From contig CALJNY010000310.1 of the NCBI GenBank assembly GCA_937981515.1, positions 1 through 15,558 of the forward strand: a stretch of 15,558 nucleotides of DNA. Direction: 5' to 3'. The notes beneath the pieces were generated by a model that did no database searches, was not told the DNA's origin, and saw only the letters and a program-made list of their open reading frames with translations. Source of the stretch: an uncultured Collinsella sp. (GTDB taxonomy: Bacteria; Actinomycetota; Coriobacteriia; Coriobacteriales; Coriobacteriaceae). Shown piece by piece: positions 6,655-14,381 of the stretch (the stretch's first letter is position 1; every line of letters begins with the position of its first letter). The position numbers were made by a program, and so were the translations under genes.

Positions 6655-6696
6655 CCCGCGCAGCGTCGAGCAGTTACGGCGTTTGGTAAAACGCCG
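6655..6696. repeat. 42-bp hairpin repeat D, copy 2
   Basis: Identical to 4347-4388 and in the same orientation. Here the hairpin is perfect, AGTTACGGCGTTT with AAACGCCGTAACT, and it touches the stop codon of minus-strand pyrE. Its base pairs are retained in copy 1 by a G-T wobble, so the fold may matter. Confidence 0.78.
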
Positions 6697-6699
6697 TAA

Positions 6700-7380
6700 C
6701 TAACGTGCTCCGTACTGCTCGTAGTAGGCGTCGATGGCCGTCTTGAGCTCGTCGTCGATGACGACCTTGCCGTCGATCTCGTGATTGTAGAGGGTCTCGA
6801 CGACCTCGGTCATGGAAACGATGCTCGCGACGGGGAAGCCGTACTTGGCCTCGATCTCCTTCTGAGCGGTGGTTACGCCACCCTTGCCGACCTCCATGCG
6901 GTTGAGAGACACGATGAGGCCCTTAATCTCGACATCGGCGGCAGCCTTGACCTTGGGATAGGTCTCGTCGATGGACTTGCCACTGGTGGTAACGTCCTCG
7001 ACCATAATCACGCGGTCGCCGTCCTGGGGCTCGTAGCCCAGCAGGTTGCCCTTGTCGGCGCCGTGGTCCTTGGCCTCCTTGCGGTCGCAGCAGTACTTGA
7101 CCTCCTTGCCGTACAGCTCGTGGTAGGCAATTGCGGTCACGACGGCCAGCGGAATACCCTTGTAGGCCGGTCCAAACAGCACATCAAAGTCGTCGCCAAA
7201 GTTATCGTGGATGGCCTGGGCGTAATACTCACCCAGCTTCTTGAGCTGATAGCCCGTCACGTAAGCGCCGGCGTTCATAAAGAACGGGGACTGACGGCCG
7301 CTCTTGAGCGTAAAGCTGCCGAACTTAAGAACGTCGGACTCAACCATAAACTTGATGAACTCTTGCTTGTAAGCCTCCAT
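6700..7380 (-). CDS. pyrE: Orotate phosphoribosyltransferase
   Basis: A 226-residue cytosolic enzyme of UMP synthesis that joins orotate and PRPP to make orotidine 5'-monophosphate. The PRPP-binding motif VIMVEDVTTSGKS lies at residues 124-136, the catalytic flexible loop carries RKEAKDHG (100-107), and FGSFTLKSGRQSPFF near the N-terminus is the conserved orotate-site strand. Length and motif order match the bacterial family, and nothing is missing. ATG 7380 is supported by GAGGAG five bases upstream. It is not in a pyr operon here: it stands alone between the RpiR remnant and the divergent mgtA-like gene. It ends directly in hairpin repeat D. I saw no PyrR-type attenuator in its leader. Confidence 0.96.
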   Translation of the reverse strand: MEAYKQEFIKFMVESDVLKFGSFTLKSGRQSPFFMNAGAYVTGYQLKKLGEYYAQAIHDNFGDDFDVLFGPAYKGIPLAVVTAIAYHELYGKEVKYCCDRKEAKDHGADKGNLLGYEPQDGDRVIMVEDVTTSGKSIDETYPKVKAAADVEIKGLIVSLNRMEVGKGGVTTAQKEIEAKYGFPVASIVSMTEVVETLYNHEIDGKVVIDDELKTAIDAYYEQYGAR

Positions 7381-7451
7381 GCGGGCTCCTCTCGTAATCG
7401 CGTACGTGCCCTCCAGTTTAACGCAGGCAGGGCGCGTTGCGGACGCGCTTT

Positions 7452-7465
7452 AATGCCACGGCATT
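7452..7465. promoter_or_regulatory. Short palindrome in the pyrE/mgtA intergenic region
   Basis: AATGCCACGGCATT is a 14-base dyad with a two-base centre, between the divergent pyrE and mgtA-like genes and upstream of the mgtA -35 box. It has operator-like symmetry, but I can assign no regulator. Confidence 0.3.
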
Positions 7466-7509
7466 CTGTAAAGGCTTTGTCAGAGGCAATGGTTTTCCGA
7501 ACAATGGGG

Positions 7510-7538
7510 TTGACACGATAAACCCCCTCGTCAAGAAT
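7510..7538 (+). promoter_or_regulatory. Predicted promoter of the mgtA leader transcript
   Basis: A perfect -35 TTGACA (7510-7515), a 17-base spacer and AAGAAT (7533-7538) as -10. Transcription would begin near 7545. A CGGGTA/TACCCG hairpin (7554-7570) would then lie at the very 5' end of an untranslated leader of about 270 bases before the ATPase gene. Confidence 0.6.
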
Positions 7539-7604
7539 ACGGGCGGATTGAAACGGGTACGAGATACCCGAAGCGCGCCGCGCCCGGCCTTAAGGAGGTG
7601 TGCC

Positions 7605-7676
7605 ATGGAAGGCAGTCCTAGTCGAAAAACCTGCATGTCGCCCTCGGCACGCCGCGAGGATTCCGCATTCGCATAA
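7605..7676 (+). CDS. Putative 23-residue leader peptide upstream of mgtA-like gene
   Basis: A short frame starting ATG at 7605 with a near-perfect ribosome binding site, AAGGAGG (7592-7598), six bases upstream. It ends in TAA and encodes a Ser/Arg-rich peptide that begins MEGSPSRKTC and ends REDSAFA. It lies between the predicted promoter and the ATPase gene, 141 bases before that gene's ATG, with a 37-bp palindrome in between. This layout recalls leader peptides of Mg2+ transporter genes such as mgtL of enteric bacteria, but the peptide is not proline-rich and I recognise no homology. It could be a regulatory leader or an unrelated small protein. The strong ribosome binding site is the main support. 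Confidence 0.55.
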   Translation: MEGSPSRKTCMSPSARREDSAFA

Positions 7677-7697
7677 GCGCCACCAACCGATCGCCAA

Positions 7698-7734
7698 AAC
7701 CACCACAAAGGTGCCTGTCCCCTTTGTGGTGGTT
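7698..7734. repeat. 37-bp palindrome E, copy 1 (mgtA leader)
   Basis: AACCACCACAAAGG and CCTTTGTGGTGGTT form perfect 14-bp arms around TGCCTGTCC. Copy 2 at 10623-10659 is identical, including the loop and orientation. Here it lies in the leader RNA of the ATPase gene, after the small frame; on the minus strand the hairpin runs into TTTT. Confidence 0.85.
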
Positions 7735-7817
7735 CGTGAGCATGACGTGAGCGACATCTAGGTTTTTTGCAATTCAATACGACACGTACGCCAACTCCCT
7801 TTAGCAAGGAGGACCCT

Positions 7818-10586
7818 ATGCTGATGCTCAAAACCGCCACGGTACTCGAAGTCATCTCCAAGCGCCGCCGCACGGCGCGCCCTGCCGCTCACACCGGCCT
7901 GTCCAAGAACACCATATTCGCCGCCGCCCATAGTGCCGAGGACGCCCTCGTGCTGCTTGACGCCACGGCAGGCGGCCTCACCGCCAATCAGGCCACCGAG
8001 CGCCTGAACGCCATCGGCCCCAACACCATCGAGGCGCCGACCAAGACGCTCGCCCGCCGCATCGCCGATGCGTTCGTCGACCCCTTCGCCGGCATCCTCG
8101 CCGCGCTCGCGCTGGTCTCGCTCTACATCGACGTGCTCGCCGTGCCCGAGCCGCAGCGTGACCCCTCCACGGTCATCGTCATCGGCATTATGCTGCTGGT
8201 ATCGGGCGGCATGAAGTTTATCCAAGAAGCCCGCAGCGGCAATGCGGCCGAGGCCCTCAAGGACCTGGTCTCCAACACCTGCACCGCTCTGCGCGACGGC
8301 GGGCGCACCGAGATCCCCTTCGATGAGCTCGTCCCCGGCGATGTGATCCGCCTCTCTGCCGGCGATATGGTGCCGGCAGACGCCCGCATCATCACCGCGC
8401 GCGACCTGTTTGTCATCGAATCCGCACTCACCGGCGAGAGCGAGGCCGTCGAGAAGACCGCTGCCGTCACCGTCGTCGAGGGCGCCGACGGCTCCACGCT
8501 GCCGCTCTCTGCCTGCAAGAACATCGTCTTTACCGGCACCTCCGTGCAAAACGGCACAGCCATGGCGCTTGTCGTTGCCACCGGCTCGGACACCTACCTG
8601 GGCGGCATCGCCAAGATGCTCAACGGACGCGGCGAGAAGAGCGCGTTTGACCGCGGCGTCTCGAGTGTCTCCATGTTGCTCGTACGTCTTATGCTCGTTA
8701 TGGCGCCGGCCGTCTTTGCCATCAACGCCGCCACCAAGGGCAACATCATCGACGCGCTGCTGTTCGCCACGAGCGTGGCCGTGGGCATCACGCCGCAGAT
8801 GCTTCCCGTCATCGTGACCACGAGCCTGTCGCAGGGGGCCAAGGACCTCGCCCGCCGCCAGGTTATCGTCAAGGAGCTGCCGGCGATTCAAAACCTCGGC
8901 GCGATGGACGTCTTGTGCTGTGACAAGACCGGCACCCTCACCGAAGACCGCATCGTGCTCGAGCGCTACCTCAACACCGACGGCAACGAGGACGCGCGCG
9001 TGCTGCGCCATGCGTTTTTGAACAGCTTCTTCCAGACCGGCCTCAAAAATCTTATCGACCTGGCCGTAATCGACCGTGCCGATGTAACGCCCTCGGTCGT
9101 CGCGCCCGATTCCATGCTGGGCCAGAGCCTGCGCGACCGCTACACCAAGGTCGACGAGGTGCCCTTCGATTTCTCGCGCCGTCGCCTGAGCGTAGTTGTA
9201 GCCGACGCCCAAGGCAAAACCCAGATGGTCACCAAGGGCGCTGCCGAAGAGATGCTCGAAATCTGCTCCTTTGTCGAAGTCGATGGCATCGCCCAGCCGC
9301 TCACCGACGATAAGCTCGCTCAGATTCGCAAGCAGGTCGCTAGACTCAACGCCGAGGGCCTGCGCGTGATCGCCGTGGCACAGAAGACCAGCCCGCGCAC
9401 CGTGGGCGAGTTTGGCATCGCCGACGAGTACGACATGGTGCTCATGGGCTTTTTGGCCTTCCTCGATCCGCCCAAAGCAAGTGCCGCGGGCGCTGTCGCC
9501 ACCCTCGAGGCCAAGGGCGTGGCGGTCAAGGTCCTGACTGGCGACAACGACCGCGTCGCCGCCACCGTCTGCGAGCAAATCGGCATCGACGCGAGCAACG
9601 TCTTGCTAGGCTCCGAAATCGATGCGCTCGATGACGCCGAACTTGCCGAGCGCGCCAAGAAAACTCACCTCTTCGCCAAGCTCTCGCCGCTGCAGAAGGC
9701 GCGCTTGGTACGCGTCATGCGCGAACTGCTCGGCCACACCGTGGGCTTTATGGGCGACGGCATCAACGACGCCGCCGCCATGCGTGCGAGCGATTGCGGC
9801 ATTTCGGTCGATTCGGCCGTTGACATCGCCAAGGAATCCGCCGACATCATCTTGCTCCAGAAGGGCCTGGGCGTGCTCGAGCGCGGCATCATCGAAGGCC
9901 GCCGCACCTACGGCAACCTGCTCAAGTACCTCAAGACCACGGTAAGCTCCAACTTTGGCAACGTGTTGTCCGTGACCGTCGCGAGCCTGTTCCTGCCGTT
10001 TTTGCCCATGAGCGCCCTGCAGCTAGTACTGCTGTCGCTGGTTTACGAGATCGTGTGCATTGCGCTGCCGTGGGACACCGTCGATGACGCCTGGACCGCC
10101 CGCCCGCGCGCCTGGGACGCCGCGTCCATCAAAGGCTTTATGCTCGAGCTTGGCCCTGTGAGCTCGCTGTTTGACATCGTGACCTTCGCCGCGCTCTTCT
10201 TTGTGGTGTGCCCCGCCGCCGTGGGCGCGAGCTGGGCCGAGCTTGCCGCCGCGGGCAATGTTGCCGGCATGGCAACCTTTGCGGCGATTTTCCAGAGCGG
10301 CTGGTTTGTCGAGTCTATGTGGTCGCAGACGCTCGTGATTCACATGTTGCGCTCCCCGCGCCTGCCGAGCTCGCGCGACCACGCCGCGCCTGCGCTGTGC
10401 GTGCTCACCGTGCTGGGCCTGGCACTTGTCACCTGGCTGCCGGCAAGCCCCATCGCCGACGCGCTGGGCCTCATGACGCTACCCGCAATCTTTTTCGCAC
10501 TGCTCATCGGCATCGTTGCCGCCTACATCGCGCTCACTCAACTGGCAAAGCGCCGCTACATCGCCCGCCACGGCGAGCTGCTGTAG
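7818..10586 (+). CDS. mgtA: P-type ATPase, type IIIB magnesium importer-like
   Basis: A 922-residue membrane pump whose closest recognised family is MgtA/MgtB, which takes up Mg2+ using ATP. Visible in order: an N-terminal cytosolic stretch with the GLTANQATERLNAIGPN element; TGES (205-208, dephosphorylation loop); the TM4 motif TPQMLP (325-330); the phosphorylation site DKTGTLT with Asp369; KGAAEEML in the nucleotide domain; TGDN; and MGDGINDAAAMR (645-656). Several C-terminal membrane helices follow. TM4 of the P-type IIIB group usually reads TPEMLP, so Gln replaces Glu here. ATG 7818 is chosen for AAGGAGG five bases upstream. The gene has a long leader with a small frame and a hairpin, so leader-based control is likely. 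It is convergent with the LuxR-type gene and shares a palindromic 3' end with it. Confidence 0.88.
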   Translation: MLMLKTATVLEVISKRRRTARPAAHTGLSKNTIFAAAHSAEDALVLLDATAGGLTANQATERLNAIGPNTIEAPTKTLARRIADAFVDPFAGILAALALVSLYIDVLAVPEPQRDPSTVIVIGIMLLVSGGMKFIQEARSGNAAEALKDLVSNTCTALRDGGRTEIPFDELVPGDVIRLSAGDMVPADARIITARDLFVIESALTGESEAVEKTAAVTVVEGADGSTLPLSACKNIVFTGTSVQNGTAMALVVATGSDTYLGGIAKMLNGRGEKSAFDRGVSSVSMLLVRLMLVMAPAVFAINAATKGNIIDALLFATSVAVGITPQMLPVIVTTSLSQGAKDLARRQVIVKELPAIQNLGAMDVLCCDKTGTLTEDRIVLERYLNTDGNEDARVLRHAFLNSFFQTGLKNLIDLAVIDRADVTPSVVAPDSMLGQSLRDRYTKVDEVPFDFSRRRLSVVVADAQGKTQMVTKGAAEEMLEICSFVEVDGIAQPLTDDKLAQIRKQVARLNAEGLRVIAVAQKTSPRTVGEFGIADEYDMVLMGFLAFLDPPKASAAGAVATLEAKGVAVKVLTGDNDRVAATVCEQIGIDASNVLLGSEIDALDDAELAERAKKTHLFAKLSPLQKARLVRVMRELLGHTVGFMGDGINDAAAMRASDCGISVDSAVDIAKESADIILLQKGLGVLERGIIEGRRTYGNLLKYLKTTVSSNFGNVLSVTVASLFLPFLPMSALQLVLLSLVYEIVCIALPWDTVDDAWTARPRAWDAASIKGFMLELGPVSSLFDIVTFAALFFVVCPAAVGASWAELAAAGNVAGMATFAAIFQSGWFVESMWSQTLVIHMLRSPRLPSSRDHAAPALCVLTVLGLALVTWLPASPIADALGLMTLPAIFFALLIGIVAAYIALTQLAKRRYIARHGELL

Positions 10587-10622
10587 CACGGTGAGCCGCC
10601 ACAGTAGACAGCCCAAGGGCAA

Positions 10623-10659
10623 AACCACCACAAAGGTGCCTGTCCCCTTTGTGGTGGTT
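10623..10659. repeat. 37-bp palindrome E, copy 2 (shared 3' end)
   Basis: An exact copy of 7698-7734 between two convergent genes, 36 bases after the ATPase stop and two bases after the LuxR-type stop. The 14-bp stem followed by TTTT on the minus strand makes it a plausible terminator for the LuxR-type gene; it would also fold at the end of the ATPase mRNA. Confidence 0.85.
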
Positions 10660-10661
10660 AG

Positions 10662-12206
10662 CTAGTCTTGGGGTGTCCAGGACCAGAAGAGGCTAATGAG
10701 CGCCACGCGCGAATTGGTACCGACCTTTTTGTTGATCGATGCAATGTGGCGGTAGAGTGTGGAGCGCGAAAGGAAGAGCGCCGCCGCAACGTCCTGAACG
10801 CTATCGTCCGAAACGACTAGCGCCTCCAGAACATCGCGCTCGCGCTTGGTGAGCCCAAAGGCGGCAACGAAGCCGTCGAGCCGATCGTCAAACGAAAGCT
10901 CCGGCGGCTCCAGGGGCACCGTGTCGGCCTGATCGGGTGCACGGCTCACGCCAAGATCGTCGGTAGCAAAAGCCAGCCCGCCATGTGTCGCCTCGCGCTC
11001 GCCGTCTTGCCCAAACTGTCCCAACAGCGAAATCGCGATGCCGACGAACAGCACGAGCACGACACCCACCGCCGTCAGCACATTTTGACTCGAGATGATC
11101 GCCACCGCCGGAGCCGTCACGAGTATCGAGCAAACGTTGTTGATAACACGGCCCATGCACGGCCACAGATACGCCCAGCGGGCATACATCGAAATCGCGG
11201 CGAACTTCGCGGTGAAGAACACCACGAAAAAGCCCGTGCCAAGGTAAAAGATAATCGTGGCGGCAAGCGTATTGCCACCGTTGCCATCGGTGATAAGCAC
11301 AAAGAACGAGAGCGTGGACAGCATGGCGGCGCACGTCATGATGATATTCATATACGAACGCCCACGCAGGTCATACAGGACGCCGGCGGCAAGGGCGCTC
11401 ACAACCAGCAGCAAGCGCGGCCAGTCGCCCAGGTCGATGGCGCCGGCGGCATGCGAAGTCGTAAGGCCGGCATTGAGAGCCGCGAACACGCCGGTGAGGC
11501 AGGCGGTCGCCACCGTCAGCCGCGCCACGGCACCCTGGAAGGTTGCCTTTGCCTCGGGGTCATCGCGCCACCTGGTGCCACGCTCCGACGCATCGACCGA
11601 CAGCTCGGCAATCTCGGCCTCGAACTCGGGTGCAGACTCATCGCGCAATTTAGCTCGACGGGTACCGTGAAGCAGCCCAACCAGCGCAATCGCACAGGCG
11701 GTGAGGACAAACTGCTGGGGAATGCCCGCAGGCATCACCATATGGTTGAGCACCTGTACCAAAATGCCCGCAGCATAAGAAACCGCCACGGCGCGCGCCA
11801 AACAGGGTGTCTGCGCAAAACGCCGCGCCAGATTGGCATGGGCGGTCGACCCGCAGTAGCCCAGGGCGCAGCACGCCACCAAACCGCCGGCAATCACGAC
11901 CTGAAACTGCACTGCCATAATCATCAGCAACAATGCCGACACCAATAGCACGCCTGTAATATCGCTTGTCGCATCGATCGACTGGGGACGGCGATAATAC
12001 AGAAATGGGCGCACGAAAAAGCCGATCACGCTCGCGCCGACAACGATGCTCTCGTAGATGACGACCTCACTCGATGGCACGAACTCGGCTATGCGCACAT
12101 CAAAGAGATACTCGCACGCCAAAAACGTGAAGAAGAACAGCGCCAGGCATATAATCTCCCGAATGCCCCGACGCAAATATGCGGTTGTGTCTCCCATGCC
12201 CCTCAT
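10662..12206 (-). CDS. Membrane LuxR-family regulator with 12 transmembrane helices
   Basis: A 514-residue protein joining a multi-helix membrane sensor to a DNA-binding domain. The first ~410 residues hold about twelve hydrophobic helices in two sets of six, separated by an acidic, charged linker rich in Glu and Asp, an MFS-like arrangement. The last ~65 residues are a LuxR-type helix-turn-helix: FGLTKRERDVLEAL, then SVQDVAAALFLSRSTLYRHI and INKKVGTNSR. Such membrane-tethered regulators are abundant in Coriobacteriia and usually control a neighbouring gene; ligands are mostly unknown. No phospho-receiver domain is present. ATG 12206 fits the predicted promoter, about 24 bases downstream of its start point; an in-frame ATG at 12197 and TTG at 12227 are alternatives. 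It is divergent from the sensor operon and convergent with the ATPase gene. Confidence 0.88.
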   Translation of the reverse strand: MRGMGDTTAYLRRGIREIICLALFFFTFLACEYLFDVRIAEFVPSSEVVIYESIVVGASVIGFFVRPFLYYRRPQSIDATSDITGVLLVSALLLMIMAVQFQVVIAGGLVACCALGYCGSTAHANLARRFAQTPCLARAVAVSYAAGILVQVLNHMVMPAGIPQQFVLTACAIALVGLLHGTRRAKLRDESAPEFEAEIAELSVDASERGTRWRDDPEAKATFQGAVARLTVATACLTGVFAALNAGLTTSHAAGAIDLGDWPRLLLVVSALAAGVLYDLRGRSYMNIIMTCAAMLSTLSFFVLITDGNGGNTLAATIIFYLGTGFFVVFFTAKFAAISMYARWAYLWPCMGRVINNVCSILVTAPAVAIISSQNVLTAVGVVLVLFVGIAISLLGQFGQDGEREATHGGLAFATDDLGVSRAPDQADTVPLEPPELSFDDRLDGFVAAFGLTKRERDVLEALVVSDDSVQDVAAALFLSRSTLYRHIASINKKVGTNSRVALISLFWSWTPQD

Positions 12207-12236
12207 GGTTAACCCCCGGCCGCTCAATTGTCTGGA

Positions 12237-12265
12237 ATTCTATTTTAATAAAGAACCAGTCTCAA
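12237..12265 (-). promoter_or_regulatory. Predicted promoter of the LuxR-type gene
   Basis: On the minus strand TTGAGA (12265-12260) and TAGAAT (12242-12237) are 17 bases apart, a good sigma-A match in an AT-rich patch. The start point near 12230 leaves a short leader before ATG 12206. Confidence 0.68.
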
Positions 12266-12393
12266 TATCGAAACCAAGCTCGAAATGCTGCTAATTCGGC
12301 CCCAGTCGTCCACATCACGCCGCGATTTTGAGCCGCATGGCCCAGAAGGGACACGCGCAACGCCACTTCCTTGATGGGCATCCCGATGCAAAC

Positions 12394-12472
12394 GCGCCCG
12401 GCAAGCATTAACTGCTCGCCGGGCGCCTTGCCGTCTGCGGATTTTGGGACATGTGGCCCGCTTTTTGGGCCC
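12394..12472. repeat. Two hairpins in the divergent intergenic region
   Basis: GCGCCCGGC (12394-12402) pairs with GCCGGGCGC (12418-12426), continued by AGC/GCT around ATTAACT. A second short stem GGCCC/GGGCC (12455-12471) lies next to GGGACATGTGGCCCGC, which resembles the end of repeat A copy 2 (GGGACATCTGGCCCGC). They lie between the divergent LuxR-type and sensor genes, just upstream of the sensor start, so they may be repeat remnants or regulatory dyads. The rest of 12266-12496 shows nothing else I can support. Confidence 0.5.
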
Positions 12473-12481
12473 GCCTGTCGG

Positions 12482-12487
12482 TACACT
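12482..12487 (+). promoter_or_regulatory. Candidate -10 box of the sensor operon
   Basis: TACACT lies nine bases before ATG 12497, so a transcript would start at or next to the codon and be leaderless. There is no ribosome binding site before this ATG, which agrees. No clear -35 box is visible, so confidence is low; a start further inside at ATG 12581 would remove this argument. Confidence 0.35.
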
Positions 12488-12496
12488 AAAAGCACT

Positions 12497-14379
12497 ATGG
12501 GTACCCGCGAGCGACATATCGGCCACGCGGCCGCCCGATCCGCACCCGTGGCGGATCCTAGGGGCGGCAGGCTCTTCGCCATGCCGCGATTCCTGGTTGG
12601 CATAACGCATCAGGCGTATCGTCACCGCGTCTTTGCTATCGCCGGCGCCATCACCGCGCTGTTCCTCATGCTTTTGGCAGTCTTGCCGGCGCTGTTCGCC
12701 TTCGAACCCAAACTTTCTAACGTCGTGCCCGCCTATAACAGGGTGTCCGAAGAGGTCGTGGATGCGCTCGTCCATTCGAGCTCCCTCCCGTTGCTTGTCG
12801 CCGCAATTGTATTTTCGATTTGGGGCGTATCGGTCTATCTGCGCTGTTTGGACTATGTGCTGCGCCGCCGCCTTGTTGCCGTCGCCACCATCTGCGCCCT
12901 GTGGATGATCGAAGTCATTCTCAAGTACAAGTCGTTCACGCCGTTCTATGCCACCGTGCTGTGGTACCTGTACTATGTGCCCATGACGCTCATTCCGCTG
13001 CTCTACCAGTTGTGTGGTCTGCGCCTTGCGGGCCTGGAGCAACACCGCCTGGGTCGCCGCTACTGCGCTGCGCTGTGGATTGTGGCCATCCTGCTTATCG
13101 GATTTGTGCTCACCAACGATTTTCACCAGCAGGTCTTCCACTTTGACCGCACAAGCGACACCTGGAGCAACGATTACACGTACGGCTGGGGTTATTTCGC
13201 CGTGCTCGTGTGGACGGCCTTTGACTTCGTGGCCTTTTTTATCCTGGTTGGTCGGTCCTCGTCCTTTCGCATCCAGCGTTTCTCGGGCACGGCGGCCCTT
13301 GTGCTGCTGGGTGGCGCATTCTTTGCCATCTCATATGCGTTGCGCGTGCCCTGGGCATGGAGGCTCAACTTTTCGCTCGTCTATTGCGTCCTGTGCGTGG
13401 TGGCGATGGAAATCTGTCTCGATTGCGGTGTCATTCCGTCGTATCACGACATCGCCGGCATCTTCGACACCTTGCCGCTCGACCTCAAAGTTCTAACGCG
13501 CGATCTGCAGGAAGTCTATGCCACGCCGGTGTCAAAGCCAATGCCGGTAGGCGTGCGCGAGGAGTTGCGGACCCAGGAGCACGGCCGCGCCCATGCCTTT
13601 GCCGTGGCGTCCGATCCCGATGTAATGTATCGCGCCTTTCCGCTGCTGGGTGGATCGGCGCTGCTTGCCCAAGACGTGTCGGAGCTCAACGAGCTTAACC
13701 GTGAGCTGGCGCATCGTCGCATGGAGCTGCAGCGTCAAAACGAGCTGCTCGCCGCCGACTACGACCTTAAGACGCATTTGGCAGATCAAGAAGCCGAGAC
13801 CTTGCTGGTCCAAGACGTGGACCAAGCGCTTGCCCGCGCGCTCGAAGGGATGTACGACCTGCTGAGCTCGCTGCCGCCGTTGACCGACGAAGCGTCTTCG
13901 CACGAGCGTTACCGCATGCTGCAGCGCGCCAAGATGCTCGTCGCCTATTGCAAGCGCAAGGGGTCGCTCACGTTGGCACAGCACGGGGAGAGCGGTTTTG
14001 ATCGCGACCGCATTCAGCTCATTGCCAACGAGCTCGCAAGCGACCTGCGCACCATCGATATCGATTGCGCCTCGATTATCGCCATACAGCGCCCGTTGCA
14101 CGCCAGTACGGTAAGCGCCCTGTACGACTGCGTGTACGACTTTGCGTTTTTGCCTACACCACCGACCATCCGGCGCTTATGTATCACTTGGGCGACCATG
14201 ACCGATGCAGTGTCGAGCTGCGTGCCACGCTTTTTTCCAACGATGATGAAGATCTTTCGCAGACGCCCGCTGCGCAAGAGCTCGAAAGCGCTCTGCAAGG
14301 GCGCAACGTGGCATACCGATTTGAGGGCGAGCCCGGCCAGCTGCGCATGATCGTCTTGATGCCGAGGGCGGGTGAGTGA
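12497..14379 (+). CDS. 7TM-type sensor protein with degenerate kinase domain (frameshifted)
   Basis: The N-terminal half has about eight hydrophobic helices (roughly residues 35-310) with LTNDFHQQVFHF between helices, typical of histidine-kinase N-terminal 7TM modules. A PAS-like region and a coiled coil (ELNELNRELAHRRMELQRQ) follow. The last ~170 residues are laid out like a kinase core, but no HD..GQ phosphorylation motif and no Asn of the ATP-binding N box are seen; the matching segment reads ALYDCVYDFAF. So it is probably a non-catalytic sensor partner. The open frame runs on to 14350, but similarity of style and a tidy end (TGA 14377-14379, two bases before the next ATG) indicate a shift at five T residues (14147-14151). 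Restored length is about 627 residues. ATG 12497 or 12581 may be the start. Confidence 0.68.
14147..14151 (+). other. Frameshift at a T5 tract in the sensor gene
   Basis: Before the tract the frame reads DCVYDFAF; after it the plausible continuation AYTTDHPALMYHLGDHDRCSV and the C-terminal RMIVLMPRAGE lie one frame back. One extra T would join them as DFAFFAYTTDHP. The in-frame alternative runs through an Arg/Lys-rich, unstructured-looking tail to 14350. A mutation, a sequencing error and ribosomal slippage are all possible. Confidence 0.72.
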
Positions 14380-14381
14380 CG

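Noticed and set aside
7545..7817. M-box magnesium riboswitch in the mgtA leader
   Set aside because: I looked for the conserved M-box core segments and did not find them; only unrelated hairpins and a small frame are visible.
7758..9578. A 606-codon open frame on the minus strand across the ATPase gene
   Set aside because: It lies antisense to a gene with all P-type ATPase motifs, has no ribosome binding site and reads as low-complexity Gly/Asp/His/Arg-rich sequence, as expected from GC-rich third codon positions.
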